From Erysipelotrichaceae bacterium UBA4808 (GTDB lineage Bacteria; Bacillota_I; Bacilli_A; Erysipelotrichales; Erysipelotrichaceae), in NCBI GenBank assembly GCA_002402585.1, contig DHGC01000062.1, positions 1 to 17,067 on the forward strand: a stretch of 17,067 nt of DNA, written 5' to 3'. This document shows, piece by piece, positions 7,642 through 15,474 of the stretch; the first letter of the stretch is position 1; each line of letters starts with the position of its first letter. The position numbers were made by a program, and so were the translations under genes. A model generated the notes under the pieces. The model ran no database searches, had not been told where the DNA came from, and worked only from the letters and a program-made list of their open reading frames with translations.

Positions 7642-8810
7642 GAATCAAAGTCATCAATAAGATTGCAGAGGAGGGTTTAAAACGTTTCGGATCCGCATAT
7701 GCTTTCGTCGATGAAATGGCAGATGCACTGATCGTTCGATCCGCAAATCTACAGGAATTGGTTTTTGAACCACAGCTTAAAGCCATCGCGCGTTCTGGTG
7801 TGGGTGTAAACACGATTCCGCTTGAAAGATGTGCAGAACAGGGCATCGTTGTATTCAATACACCTGGTGCAAATGCCAATGCGGTCAAAGAATTAGTCGT
7901 AGCAGGCTTACTCCTTGCATCGCGTGATATCAATGGTGCGATTACGTGGGTTCAATCTTTACCACACGATGAATCGATCATAAAAACGGTTGAGCAAGAA
8001 AAAGCACGTTTCCAAGGTCAAGAAATCAAAGGTAAGACTTTGGGTGTGATTGGTCTAGGTGCGGTGGGCGTTTTGGTTGCCAATGTGGCTGTCCAATTAG
8101 GGATGCACGTTCTAGGTTACGATCCGTATATTTCAATCACCAATGCCTGGGGTTTATCTTCGAAAGTCAAACGTGCCAACAGTTATGATGACGTATATCG
8201 TCAAGCGGATTATCTGAGCTTGCATGTGCCTTTGGTGGATGCGACGCATCATTTGATTCATAAAGATCGGATCAAGCAGATGAAAAAAGGGATTCGAATC
8301 TTGAATTTCGCTCGTGCAGAATTGGTGGATGATCAAGCCATGTTAGAGGCTTTGGAGAGTCACAAGGTTAACACGTATATTACGGATTTTCCGAATGCCA
8401 TGACGCATCAAATGCCCAACTGTATTGAGATCCCACATCTGGGTGCATCCACAGTGGAATCCGAGGTCAATTGCGCCATCATGGCGGTTGATACCCTAAA
8501 AGATTTTTTCGAAACGGGCTCCATCAAAAACAGTGTCAATTATCCTGACATGGAATGTGGACCTGTCTTGAATCCTGCACGTATTCTTTTATTTCATGCG
8601 AATGTCGTCAATATGGTGGGACAAATCACCACCATTTTGGGTCATTATGGCATCAATATCGAAGCGATGCAAAATCAGTCTCGTAAAGCTTGGGCTTATA
8701 CTTGTTTGGATGTGGATCGCCAACCTAGTGACGATGTCACTAAAGCCTTGGCAGAAATCGAACATGTCGTTCGCGTGCGAGTCATTCATGGTCCGGATCA
8801 AAGCGTTTAA
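7638..8810 (+). CDS. serA: D-3-phosphoglycerate dehydrogenase with C-terminal ACT domain
   Basis: Oxidises 3-phosphoglycerate to 3-phosphohydroxypyruvate with NAD, the first step of serine synthesis. At 390 residues it is the short form: split substrate domain (about 1-90 and 285-305), NAD domain with G-L-G-A-V-G at 139-144 and Asp162 ending the second strand (NAD preference), and an ACT regulatory domain from about 315 to 383, the usual site of serine feedback. Arg53, Arg226 (F-A-R-A, where most have A-R-G) and His267 (P-H-L-G-A-S-T) are present. The usual catalytic Glu region is altered: T-D-F-P-N at 249-253 is followed by no E-P motif, and the stretch to His267 is about ten residues shorter than in E. 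coli SerA. Start ATG follows a GGGGGTGA site. Its end overlaps the DUF1015 gene. Confidence 0.93.
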   Translation: MRIKVINKIAEEGLKRFGSAYAFVDEMADALIVRSANLQELVFEPQLKAIARSGVGVNTIPLERCAEQGIVVFNTPGANANAVKELVVAGLLLASRDINGAITWVQSLPHDESIIKTVEQEKARFQGQEIKGKTLGVIGLGAVGVLVANVAVQLGMHVLGYDPYISITNAWGLSSKVKRANSYDDVYRQADYLSLHVPLVDATHHLIHKDRIKQMKKGIRILNFARAELVDDQAMLEALESHKVNTYITDFPNAMTHQMPNCIEIPHLGASTVESEVNCAIMAVDTLKDFFETGSIKNSVNYPDMECGPVLNPARILLFHANVVNMVGQITTILGHYGINIEAMQNQSRKAWAYTCLDVDRQPSDDVTKALAEIEHVVRVRVIHGPDQSV

Positions 8811-9999
8811 ACCATATATTCTAAAAGATGATCAAGCAGATATCGTGAGTCTTCCATACGATGTCTTTACACATGCATCCGCTCAAAAAGCGATTGATGG
8901 CAAGCTAGAAAATTTCTTGCGCATTGATAAACCTGAAGTCAATACAATGCAGACGATGCGTTCCAATATGATAGTGGCTTTGAAGCTTTATAAACGAAAT
9001 CTAAAATTATATTATCATAAGGAAGTCGTACCAAGTTTGTATCGATATGATCTCATCACTGAATCCCATCATCAAAAAGGTTTGGTTGCCTTGTGTTCGT
9101 TAGAAGATTTATTTGAACAGCACATTCGCGATCATGAAGAAACACGTAAAGACAAGGAGTTGGAGCGGACACGACACATTAAGACCTTGAATGCACAAAC
9201 GGGTCCGATTTATCTCTTTCATCACAATCAAGATGAACTTCGATCACTCATTGAGGCATCTTGTCATGACTTGGTTTTGGAATTCGAGCAAAATAATGTG
9301 CTTCATCGGATCTATGCCTTGCAAGACCCGGATCGCGTTGAAGAAATCATTCAGAAATTTTCTGAAGTTGATCATATCTACGTCGCAGATGGCCATCATC
9401 GGATGAATGCGGCACGTAATGTTTATCTTGAACGGATAAAGAAAAAGCGTGTGATTGGAAACAGTGACCATTTTCTAGCGGTTATTTTTCCAGCGGAAGA
9501 GCTACGCATCTATGATTATAATCGTGTCGTCAAGGACTTGAATGGTTTATCCGCCAGACATTTCATTGAGGCATTGAATCAAGTGTGTACGAAGATAGAA
9601 ACATCTAAGTCGATGCTTAAACCACAAGCAAACCAAGAATTCACCCTATATTTGGATGAACTTTGGTATCGTTATCGGTTCAATGTGAATTTCATGAAGA
9701 ATTTAAGAACAGATGAATGTTTGGATGTGGCTTTGCTTCAAAGTACGGTTCTTAGCCCCATCTTGGGCATCAAACATCCTCGAACCGATGAAAGAATTGA
9801 TTTCATTGGGGGTATCTTTGGCTTGGAAACCATTGTTCAACGCTGTCATACGGACATGCGCATTGGTTTCGCTTTGTATCCAACAGCCATAGAAGATCTT
9901 ATGAAGTTGTCGGATTTAGGCATGAAGATGCCACCAAAATCCACTTGGTTCGAACCCAAGTTATTGTCGGGGATATGGTTGTGTGATCTTGATGAATGA
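8788..9999 (+). CDS. DUF1015 family protein linked to serine synthesis
   Basis: 403-residue soluble protein, the typical DUF1015 length. Recognisable family blocks: I-K-A-F-K-P-Y near the start, S-L-P-Y-D-V at 21-26, H-E-E-T-R at 116-120, Y-V-A-D-G-H-H-R at 198-205, L-D-V-A-L-L-Q at 312-318 and M-P-P-K-S-T-W-F at 381-388 near the end. The frame stays open further upstream inside serA, but the family N-terminus begins at ATG 8788, so I set the start there; this gives a 23-base overlap with serA and probable translational coupling. No biochemical function is settled to my knowledge. Its place right after serC and serA, with no serB in sight, suggests a role in phosphoserine or serine metabolism. 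The D-G-H-H-R motif recalls ParB-fold nucleotide-using enzymes, a group that includes free serine kinases; this is an inference. Confidence 0.9.
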   Translation: MVRIKAFKPYILKDDQADIVSLPYDVFTHASAQKAIDGKLENFLRIDKPEVNTMQTMRSNMIVALKLYKRNLKLYYHKEVVPSLYRYDLITESHHQKGLVALCSLEDLFEQHIRDHEETRKDKELERTRHIKTLNAQTGPIYLFHHNQDELRSLIEASCHDLVLEFEQNNVLHRIYALQDPDRVEEIIQKFSEVDHIYVADGHHRMNAARNVYLERIKKKRVIGNSDHFLAVIFPAEELRIYDYNRVVKDLNGLSARHFIEALNQVCTKIETSKSMLKPQANQEFTLYLDELWYRYRFNVNFMKNLRTDECLDVALLQSTVLSPILGIKHPRTDERIDFIGGIFGLETIVQRCHTDMRIGFALYPTAIEDLMKLSDLGMKMPPKSTWFEPKLLSGIWLCDLDE

Positions 10000-10006
10000 G
10001 GTGAAA

Positions 10007-11077
10007 ATGAGTATTAATACAATGACTTTACCAGCGTATACGATGCAGAACGATAACATCGATGCACTTGGAAACTGGATAGCTTTGGATTCGAAAGTAG
10101 TGGTTCTTGGTGGGCATACGGCTTTGACGCTCACAAAAACATACTTACAAACGCTAAATACGCAAAGTCTATCCGAATTTTGGACAGGAGGGGAGTGTAA
10201 TCAAAGCAATCATGATCGCTTAAGTGCAGAACCCTCTGTCGTTGCATGTGAACTTATCATCGGGGTTGGTGGAGGTCGAGCCTTGGATCTGGCGAAATGG
10301 GTAGCAGACACATTACAAAAGCCCATTCTTTGCATTCCAACCATCGCTTCGACCTGTGCTGCTTGCTCAGCTGTTTCAGTCGTTTACGATGAAAACCATC
10401 AGTTTGTTTGCGTCCATGAACTTAATAATGCACCAAAACATATTATCTTAATACCAGATATCTTGGTTAAGGCACCGCCTTCTTTTCTTCATGCAGGAAT
10501 TGGGGATGCCATCAGCAAACCCATTGAAATCAATTTTTCAGGTAAACATACGTCATGGTCGTATCCAAATCAACTGGGTAAGATAATTGCGGAGAATACA
10601 TTGGATATCTTGATTGAACAAGGGGAGGAGGCATATCAAGCCAATCTGAAACAAAATGTGAATGCTTCATTCATCAATGTAGTAACGGCCATCATCATGG
10701 GTATCGGCTATGCTTCCATCTTGGTAGAAGAAGATTACAACAGCGCATTGGCGCATGCTTTATACAATGCTTTCATGGAAATGGAATCTGTAAAACGCTA
10801 TCCACATGGGCTGGTTGTGGCCTATGGTGTTTTGGTTCAGTGCCTTGTGGATGGGGATCAAGCCTGTTTTGAACGTTTATATCCGTTTTATCAACATTTG
10901 AAGCTACCGATGTCACTCAAAGCAATCGCTACGGACATTGATCATCCAGATTTGCCGAGAATTGTTGAAGAAGCACTAAAAATGCCAGACTGTCGCTTTG
11001 TTTCAACGCCTTTAACACTGAAAAACGTACTTGAAGCAATGCGTAGTTTAGAGAAGATTACACTTGGGAAAGTGTAA
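10007..11077 (+). CDS. Iron-containing alcohol dehydrogenase family, glycerol-dehydrogenase-like
   Basis: 356-residue metal-dependent NAD(P) oxidoreductase nearest to GldA. G-V-G-G-G at 86-90 is the nucleotide loop; I-P-T-I-A-S-T at 110-116 is the family's cofactor/substrate strand; Asp167, His250 and His267 are spaced as the three metal ligands of glycerol dehydrogenase. Two changes stand out: Arg91 replaces the usual Lys after the GGG loop, and Cys117 replaces the Asp that normally follows A-S-T and contacts glycerol, so the substrate is probably not glycerol. ATG 10007 is preceded by GAGGTGA; an upstream GTG (9983) and ATG (9992) in frame are less likely. It starts 7 bases after the DUF1015 stop and ends the operon. 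Its link to serine metabolism is unexplained. Confidence 0.85.
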   Translation: MSINTMTLPAYTMQNDNIDALGNWIALDSKVVVLGGHTALTLTKTYLQTLNTQSLSEFWTGGECNQSNHDRLSAEPSVVACELIIGVGGGRALDLAKWVADTLQKPILCIPTIASTCAACSAVSVVYDENHQFVCVHELNNAPKHIILIPDILVKAPPSFLHAGIGDAISKPIEINFSGKHTSWSYPNQLGKIIAENTLDILIEQGEEAYQANLKQNVNASFINVVTAIIMGIGYASILVEEDYNSALAHALYNAFMEMESVKRYPHGLVVAYGVLVQCLVDGDQACFERLYPFYQHLKLPMSLKAIATDIDHPDLPRIVEEALKMPDCRFVSTPLTLKNVLEAMRSLEKITLGKV

Positions 11078-11078
11078 T
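11057..11078 (+). repeat. Perfect 9-bp inverted repeat across the operon's last stop codon
   Basis: ATTACACTT (11057-11065), loop GGGA, AAGTGTAAT (11070-11078). The hairpin contains the stop codon of the alcohol dehydrogenase gene. No T tract follows on the plus strand, so it is not a standard intrinsic terminator; it may protect the 3' end of the transcript or assist termination before the promoter at 11103. Confidence 0.6.
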
Positions 11079-11102
11079 GATATAATTATGGACATTAAGT
11101 GG

Positions 11103-11131
11103 TTGGAAATGGTAGCGTTTTCTTCTATAAT
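11103..11131 (+). promoter_or_regulatory. Sigma-A promoter of the ABC fusion pair
   Basis: TTGGAA at 11103-11108, a 17-base spacer, then a perfect TATAAT at 11126-11131. Transcription would begin near 11138, leaving a leader of about 30 bases before the start codon at 11169. This is the best promoter match in the window. Confidence 0.8.
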
Positions 11132-11168
11132 AGGGATGTCGAGTTTTGACTAGAACCGAGGGGACATT

Positions 11169-12494
11169 TTGATACAGCTAAAAAACATCAAAAAGAACTA
11201 CACCAGCCGTAAGGGTGTTGTGACACGTGCATTGAATGACTTAAGCGTGTCCTTCCCAAGTCGTGGTTTAGTTTTTATTTTGGGTAAAAGTGGAAGTGGT
11301 AAATCGACTTTAATGAACATTCTGGGTGGGTTGGATACAGCAGACAGTGGTGAGTTCATCATTGAAGGGAAGAATATCGAAGGCTTGAGTCAGGTTGAAT
11401 TGGATCATTATCGGAATGCACATGTTGGTTTTGTGTTCCAAGATTTCAATATCATTGAAACGTTTTCGATTTATGAGAACATCGGTTTAGCTTTGCAACT
11501 GCAAGGTCAGAAAGCATCTCGAGCGCGTATTGATGAGATTCTTGAGTTCGTTGGCTTGAAGGACTATGGCAAACGTAAAGGGAATGAAATCTCGGGTGGA
11601 CAGAAACAACGTATTGCTGTAGCACGTGCTTTGATAAAGAAACCACGAATCATCTTAGCGGATGAACCAACAGGTAACTTGGATAGTAAAACTAGTGACC
11701 AGATCATGCAGCTTTTAAAAGAAGTTTCTAAAACGAATCTCGTTATCATCGTGTCGCATGATCCTGAAGAAGCTGAGTTGTATGCGGATCGTATCATTAA
11801 GATTAAAGATGGTAAGTTAGCAGAGGATACGGGTAAGGATCCTGTTGAATTCGATCATCAACCTTTTTCTTTTGTACATCAACACTTAGGGTTCTGGGCA
11901 AGTTTCAAATATGGAATCCACAGTATTTCGCGTAAAAAAGGTCAAATGTTGATCACGACCTTCGTCATTGCGATTGCAATGTTGTTTGCGTATCTATTGG
12001 GTTCTTACCTTGGTTTTGTGGATCAACCGAATCCTGTTCTATTGAATCACTTGAGTCCTGCTGAACTGGCTTTTATGAGTCAAGATTTACAAGGTTATCT
12101 TCCTACTGCATCTGCATTCCAACTCAATATCGCGATGTATGTGATCCTTGTGGCGGTCACCTATGTTTTCCTATCGATGAGTGTGATGCAACGTAAGAAG
12201 CAGATTGGTATCTTCAAAGCCTTGGGTGGAAACACCCGTGACATCTTGCGCATCTTTATTTGGGAAGGTGTCGTCATCGCGTTATTATCTTGGATTCTCG
12301 CTACCTATTTAGGGTATGCGTATGTCTTGGATATCAATATCAAGTTTTTCAATGCGTTACCTGTTCTTGAATTCGATTGGCTTCAAGCGGCCTTGAATTT
12401 TGTTCTAATCTTTAGTGTCAGTATCAGTTTCATCATCCTTACCGTAATGGGAATCCTAAAAAACAACTCTGTGATTTCCATACTGAAGAAGTAG
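11169..12494 (+). CDS. ABC transporter ATPase-permease fusion, short MacB/FtsX-type subunit
   Basis: 441-residue fusion of an ATPase domain (1-225) and a reduced FtsX-type membrane domain. ATPase motifs: Walker A G-K-S-G-S-G-K-S-T at 39-47, Q-loop Gln91, I-S-G-G-Q at 141-145, Walker B I-I-L-A-D-E at 161-166 and His197. Membrane segments lie near 260-282, 319-340, 363-386 and 404-430; the R-K-K-Q-I-G-I-F-K-A-L-G motif at 342-353 is the FtsX-family cytoplasmic loop. Only about 35 residues separate the first two segments, so the large extracellular domain of MacB proteins is missing. The start is a TTG, chosen because GAGGGG (11158-11163) sits 5 bases upstream and the ATPase domain begins there; no ATG fits. 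It lies 9 bases before a longer paralogue, with which it probably pairs. Cargo unknown. Confidence 0.87.
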   Translation: MIQLKNIKKNYTSRKGVVTRALNDLSVSFPSRGLVFILGKSGSGKSTLMNILGGLDTADSGEFIIEGKNIEGLSQVELDHYRNAHVGFVFQDFNIIETFSIYENIGLALQLQGQKASRARIDEILEFVGLKDYGKRKGNEISGGQKQRIAVARALIKKPRIILADEPTGNLDSKTSDQIMQLLKEVSKTNLVIIVSHDPEEAELYADRIIKIKDGKLAEDTGKDPVEFDHQPFSFVHQHLGFWASFKYGIHSISRKKGQMLITTFVIAIAMLFAYLLGSYLGFVDQPNPVLLNHLSPAELAFMSQDLQGYLPTASAFQLNIAMYVILVAVTYVFLSMSVMQRKKQIGIFKALGGNTRDILRIFIWEGVVIALLSWILATYLGYAYVLDINIKFFNALPVLEFDWLQAALNFVLIFSVSISFIILTVMGILKNNSVISILKK

Positions 12495-12503
12495 GAGTCC
12501 AAC

Positions 12504-14534
12504 ATGATTGAAATCAGTAATATCAATAAGAAATATACAAGTAAGACCAAGGAAGATGTTTTGGCGATTCAAGATGTCAACCTTAAGTTCAATACGACGG
12601 GTTTGGTTTTCATTTTAGGAAAGAGTGGGAGTGGTAAGTCTACTTTCTTGAATATCCTCGGGGGCTTAGACTCTGCAAACACAAGTCGTATCTTTATCAA
12701 TGGCAAGAAGCTCAATCGTTTCAATGAGACGATCTTATCTGAATATCGAAATACCTACATTGGTTTTGTTTTTCAGGAATATAATCTTTTGGATAACTTG
12801 AATGTCTATGACAATGTGGCGCTTGCTTTGGAGATGCAAAACAAAGACTTTGATCCACAAACCGTCCTGGACATCTTAAAGAAAGTTGACTTAGAGGGTT
12901 TTGAAGAACGTGAGTTGGATGAACTTTCGGGTGGTCAGAAACAACGTGTCGCGGTGGCACGTGCCTTGGTCAAAGATCCAGAAATCATTTTAGCGGATGA
13001 GCCAACAGGGAACTTGGATAGTGAGACATCTGAGCAAATATTCGAACTCTTCAAAGAAATCAGTAAGAAGAAGTTGGTCATTTGTGTTTCACATGATGCG
13101 GAGTATGCGTATAAGTATGCGGATCGTATCATTGAAATCAGTGATGGACGTGTCATTCGTGATACCAAACCAGAAGTTGTGGAGGATGACTACATCGCAC
13201 CAGAGATGATTCGTCCGGTCTTGCCCAATAAGTTCGTCTTGAACATGGGGTTAAGCAACATCATGAATAATAAATTGCGGATGGTGGTTACCTCTGTCAT
13301 CGTAGCCTTCTTGATGGCGATTTTAACAGCCGTCTACACGACCTTAAGCGTTTCTCCTAGTGTGGATATGGAATTGTTTAAAGCCAGTAAGATGAATCAT
13401 CTGTGGATGACATCACGAAATAGTGAAACAATTTTGATTGAAGGTGATCGTTTGGCACAGATTCAAAATGTTTTGCCGGATTATGGCGCTGTGATGTACA
13501 AACGTCAAGCGATGCTTGTTGGGGATGGTTTGCTTACAGTGAGTGCTCTGCCATTAAGCATCGATGCGAATAGTCTGCAAAGTCCGCTCACGCGTTTATT
13601 GGACGCTAGTAAAGTGGATGTCATCAAAGAATTGCCTTTGAATTTTGTCGAAGCAGGGGTAGGCAGTCGTCTCTATGATGACTTGATTGGCAATGAGCCT
13701 AGCAATAATCAGGAAGTCGTCATTTCAAGTTATTTAGCAGACCTTTTCATTCAAAATGGCATGATGGTGGAAGGTTCAATCCAACGTTTCACGAGTTATT
13801 CGGATTTGATTTCTAAAACACCAGTCATCAACTTAGGTGAAACGATGAATTTGAAAGTCGTTGGTGTCATGGAACATGAAACACCGGTTCTAAACAATGA
13901 GACCATCGCGCTTGAGACCGTTTATTCAAATCTCTATGTGCAACGCGGTTTCTTAGCCGCTACGAACTTGGAACACCAATTGATGAGTTATGGCATTTAT
14001 GTGACGAATATTGCGAGTCTGCCGGATTTGTTAAAAGAGGTCAAGAATGCAGGCTATATCAATCTCAGACCAATCTACTCGGATACCCTTCAAAACTTCA
14101 CACGTTTTGAATTAGCCTTATTAATTTCGGTCATCGTACCTTTGATTGGCTATCTCGCTTTAGTCTTCTTGGCGAACTACATTTCTAGCAGTATTCTCTA
14201 TCGTAAGAAGCAGATTGGTATCTTACGTGCCTTGGGAAGTTTCATCAGCAATGTTGAGCATATCTTCCGTTTGGAAGCCATCATCGTCGGCTTCTTCATC
14301 ATGATCATGGCCTATTTCTTGACGCCGTATTTCGTTGATGTCATGAACTTTGCATTTATGGTTTACTTTAAAGAAAGTTTTATCTCATTCTATCATTTCT
14401 CCGTCTTCTCAATGGGAATTGGAAAGATTGTCGAAATCTTCCTACTCTTAAGTGTATTGATTACGATCCTGACATTTACATTGACCAACAACATCAATTT
14501 GATTGATCCAGTTGATGTCATCAACGGACGTTAA
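12504..14534 (+). CDS. ABC transporter ATPase-permease fusion, long MacB/FtsX-type subunit
   Basis: 676-residue paralogue of the preceding protein. The ATPase domain (1-225) has Walker A at 39-47, Gln91, L-S-G-G-Q at 141-145, Walker B at 161-166 and His197, at the same positions as its neighbour. A first membrane segment lies at about 259-281, then roughly 260 residues of probable extracellular domain, then three membrane segments from about 548 on. The second of these is preceded by the FtsX-family Y-R-K-K-Q-I-G-I-L-R-A-L-G loop. TAGGAG precedes ATG 12504. The two genes share a 23-base identical stretch encoding the R-K-K-Q-I-G-I loop (12192-12214 and 14202-14224). MacB-like systems in Bacillota often handle antimicrobial peptides or cell-wall signals; no adjacent two-component system is present to support that here. 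Confidence 0.88.
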   Translation: MIEISNINKKYTSKTKEDVLAIQDVNLKFNTTGLVFILGKSGSGKSTFLNILGGLDSANTSRIFINGKKLNRFNETILSEYRNTYIGFVFQEYNLLDNLNVYDNVALALEMQNKDFDPQTVLDILKKVDLEGFEERELDELSGGQKQRVAVARALVKDPEIILADEPTGNLDSETSEQIFELFKEISKKKLVICVSHDAEYAYKYADRIIEISDGRVIRDTKPEVVEDDYIAPEMIRPVLPNKFVLNMGLSNIMNNKLRMVVTSVIVAFLMAILTAVYTTLSVSPSVDMELFKASKMNHLWMTSRNSETILIEGDRLAQIQNVLPDYGAVMYKRQAMLVGDGLLTVSALPLSIDANSLQSPLTRLLDASKVDVIKELPLNFVEAGVGSRLYDDLIGNEPSNNQEVVISSYLADLFIQNGMMVEGSIQRFTSYSDLISKTPVINLGETMNLKVVGVMEHETPVLNNETIALETVYSNLYVQRGFLAATNLEHQLMSYGIYVTNIASLPDLLKEVKNAGYINLRPIYSDTLQNFTRFELALLISVIVPLIGYLALVFLANYISSSILYRKKQIGILRALGSFISNVEHIFRLEAIIVGFFIMIMAYFLTPYFVDVMNFAFMVYFKESFISFYHFSVFSMGIGKIVEIFLLLSVLITILTFTLTNNINLIDPVDVINGR

Positions 14535-14560
14535 AGCCACCTTGCGGTGGCTTATTTTTT
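14534..14560 (+). terminator. Intrinsic terminator between convergent genes
   Basis: AAGCCACC (14534-14541), loop TTGC, GGTGGCTT (14546-14553), then A and six T residues (14555-14560): a perfect 8-bp GC-rich stem followed by a T run. It touches the stop codon of the ABC gene on one strand and that of the mscS gene on the other. On the minus strand only three T residues follow the stem, so it is stronger for plus-strand transcripts. Confidence 0.93.
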
Positions 14561-15427
14561 GAGGATGATGTTTTGATAAGGATAAGGAATTTCTATGCCC
14601 TCAGCATTGAATCGCTTGAGAATGGATTCTCTTAAATCCGCGAGCAGAGTGAATGCATCGCCATTGTTCTTAGCCCACAAGGTGATTCTAAGTTCAACCT
14701 CACTGTTGCCCAGTCGGGATACGATGACTTTAAACTGAGGAATTCCATCTTTGATGTCTTTCTTGGAACGTGTATCAATCAGTAGTGGATGTTTGCTTGC
14801 TTCATCTAAGAGGATGGAACGCGCTTTGTCGATATCTGCTGTATACGCGACATTGATGGTAAAGAAGCGACATGCTTGTTTATCTTTGATATCACGATTC
14901 TCAATAATGGCCTTATTGATCACACTGTTGGGTACGATGACACGATTGTTCTCGAAAGTTTTAATAACCACATGTCGAAGCGTGATGTCTTCTACCGTAC
15001 CGATGATGTTTTCATTTGGGAGATTGACCAAATCACCAACTGAGAAAGGTCTGAAGAAAGAGATGAAGAAACCCGATATGATGTTAGAGAAGGCTTCTTG
15101 AGCCGCAAAACCAATGATCAGGACCGCAACCCCAGAACTTGCCAAGAGTGAGATGGCAACTTCGCTTAATGGGATGATTTGAACCGCAATGCCAAAGACG
15201 AGGATCGTATAGACAATGGCTTTGATGATGCGGTAAATGAACAGAAAGTTGGTTTCATCCAGTTTGTTTCTTTTTAAGAATCGATTCAATACGATATGAA
15301 AGACTTTTAGCAAAATCCAAGAACTAACAAGCATGAACAGTGCGGAGAGTATGAATTGGAGTAATCCACCTTTAAAAATGTTTTCAAGCACAACTTGTGT
15401 GCGGACTTCGTTGTATAATTGTTCCAT
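14552..15427 (-). CDS. Small-conductance mechanosensitive channel, MscS family
   Basis: 291-residue membrane channel that opens when membrane tension rises, releasing solutes on osmotic downshift. The layout matches MscS of E. coli (286 residues): membrane segments near 22-48 and 62-86, and the pore helix near 90-125 with the A-S-S-G-V-A-V-L-I-I-G-F-A-A-Q run and N-I-I-S-G-F. The cytoplasmic beta domain follows, with R-P-F-S-V-G-D at 126-132, G-T-V-E-D-I-T-L-R at 143-151 and V-P-N-S at 165-168. The start at 15427 has no clear ribosome binding site upstream, so the first few residues are uncertain. It is divergent from anmK (47 bases apart) and convergent with the ABC pair, so it is probably transcribed alone. 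Confidence 0.94.
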   Translation of the reverse strand: MEQLYNEVRTQVVLENIFKGGLLQFILSALFMLVSSWILLKVFHIVLNRFLKRNKLDETNFLFIYRIIKAIVYTILVFGIAVQIIPLSEVAISLLASSGVAVLIIGFAAQEAFSNIISGFFISFFRPFSVGDLVNLPNENIIGTVEDITLRHVVIKTFENNRVIVPNSVINKAIIENRDIKDKQACRFFTINVAYTADIDKARSILLDEASKHPLLIDTRSKKDIKDGIPQFKVIVSRLGNSEVELRITLWAKNNGDAFTLLADLRESILKRFNAEGIEIPYPYQNIILKK

Positions 15428-15474
15428 GCATATAGTTTATCAATTTTGCGTGATAATGCAAATAAGAGGTGTCT

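Noticed and set aside
7577..7933. 118-codon minus-strand frame across the serC-serA junction
   Set aside because: It runs antisense to two well-conserved genes, and its composition is what an antisense shadow gives.
8596..8787. N-terminal extension of the DUF1015 reading frame inside serA
   Set aside because: The frame is open, but the translated extension has no family resemblance and lies over the well-conserved ACT domain of SerA. The family N-terminus begins at 8788.
11169..14534. Bacitracin-type (BceAB) resistance module with a two-component system
   Set aside because: Both proteins fuse ATPase and permease in one chain, the BceB ten-helix architecture is absent, and no histidine kinase or response regulator is nearby.
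14751..15101. 116-codon plus-strand frame opposite mscS
   Set aside because: It is a shadow of the MscS coding strand, with no protein family signal.
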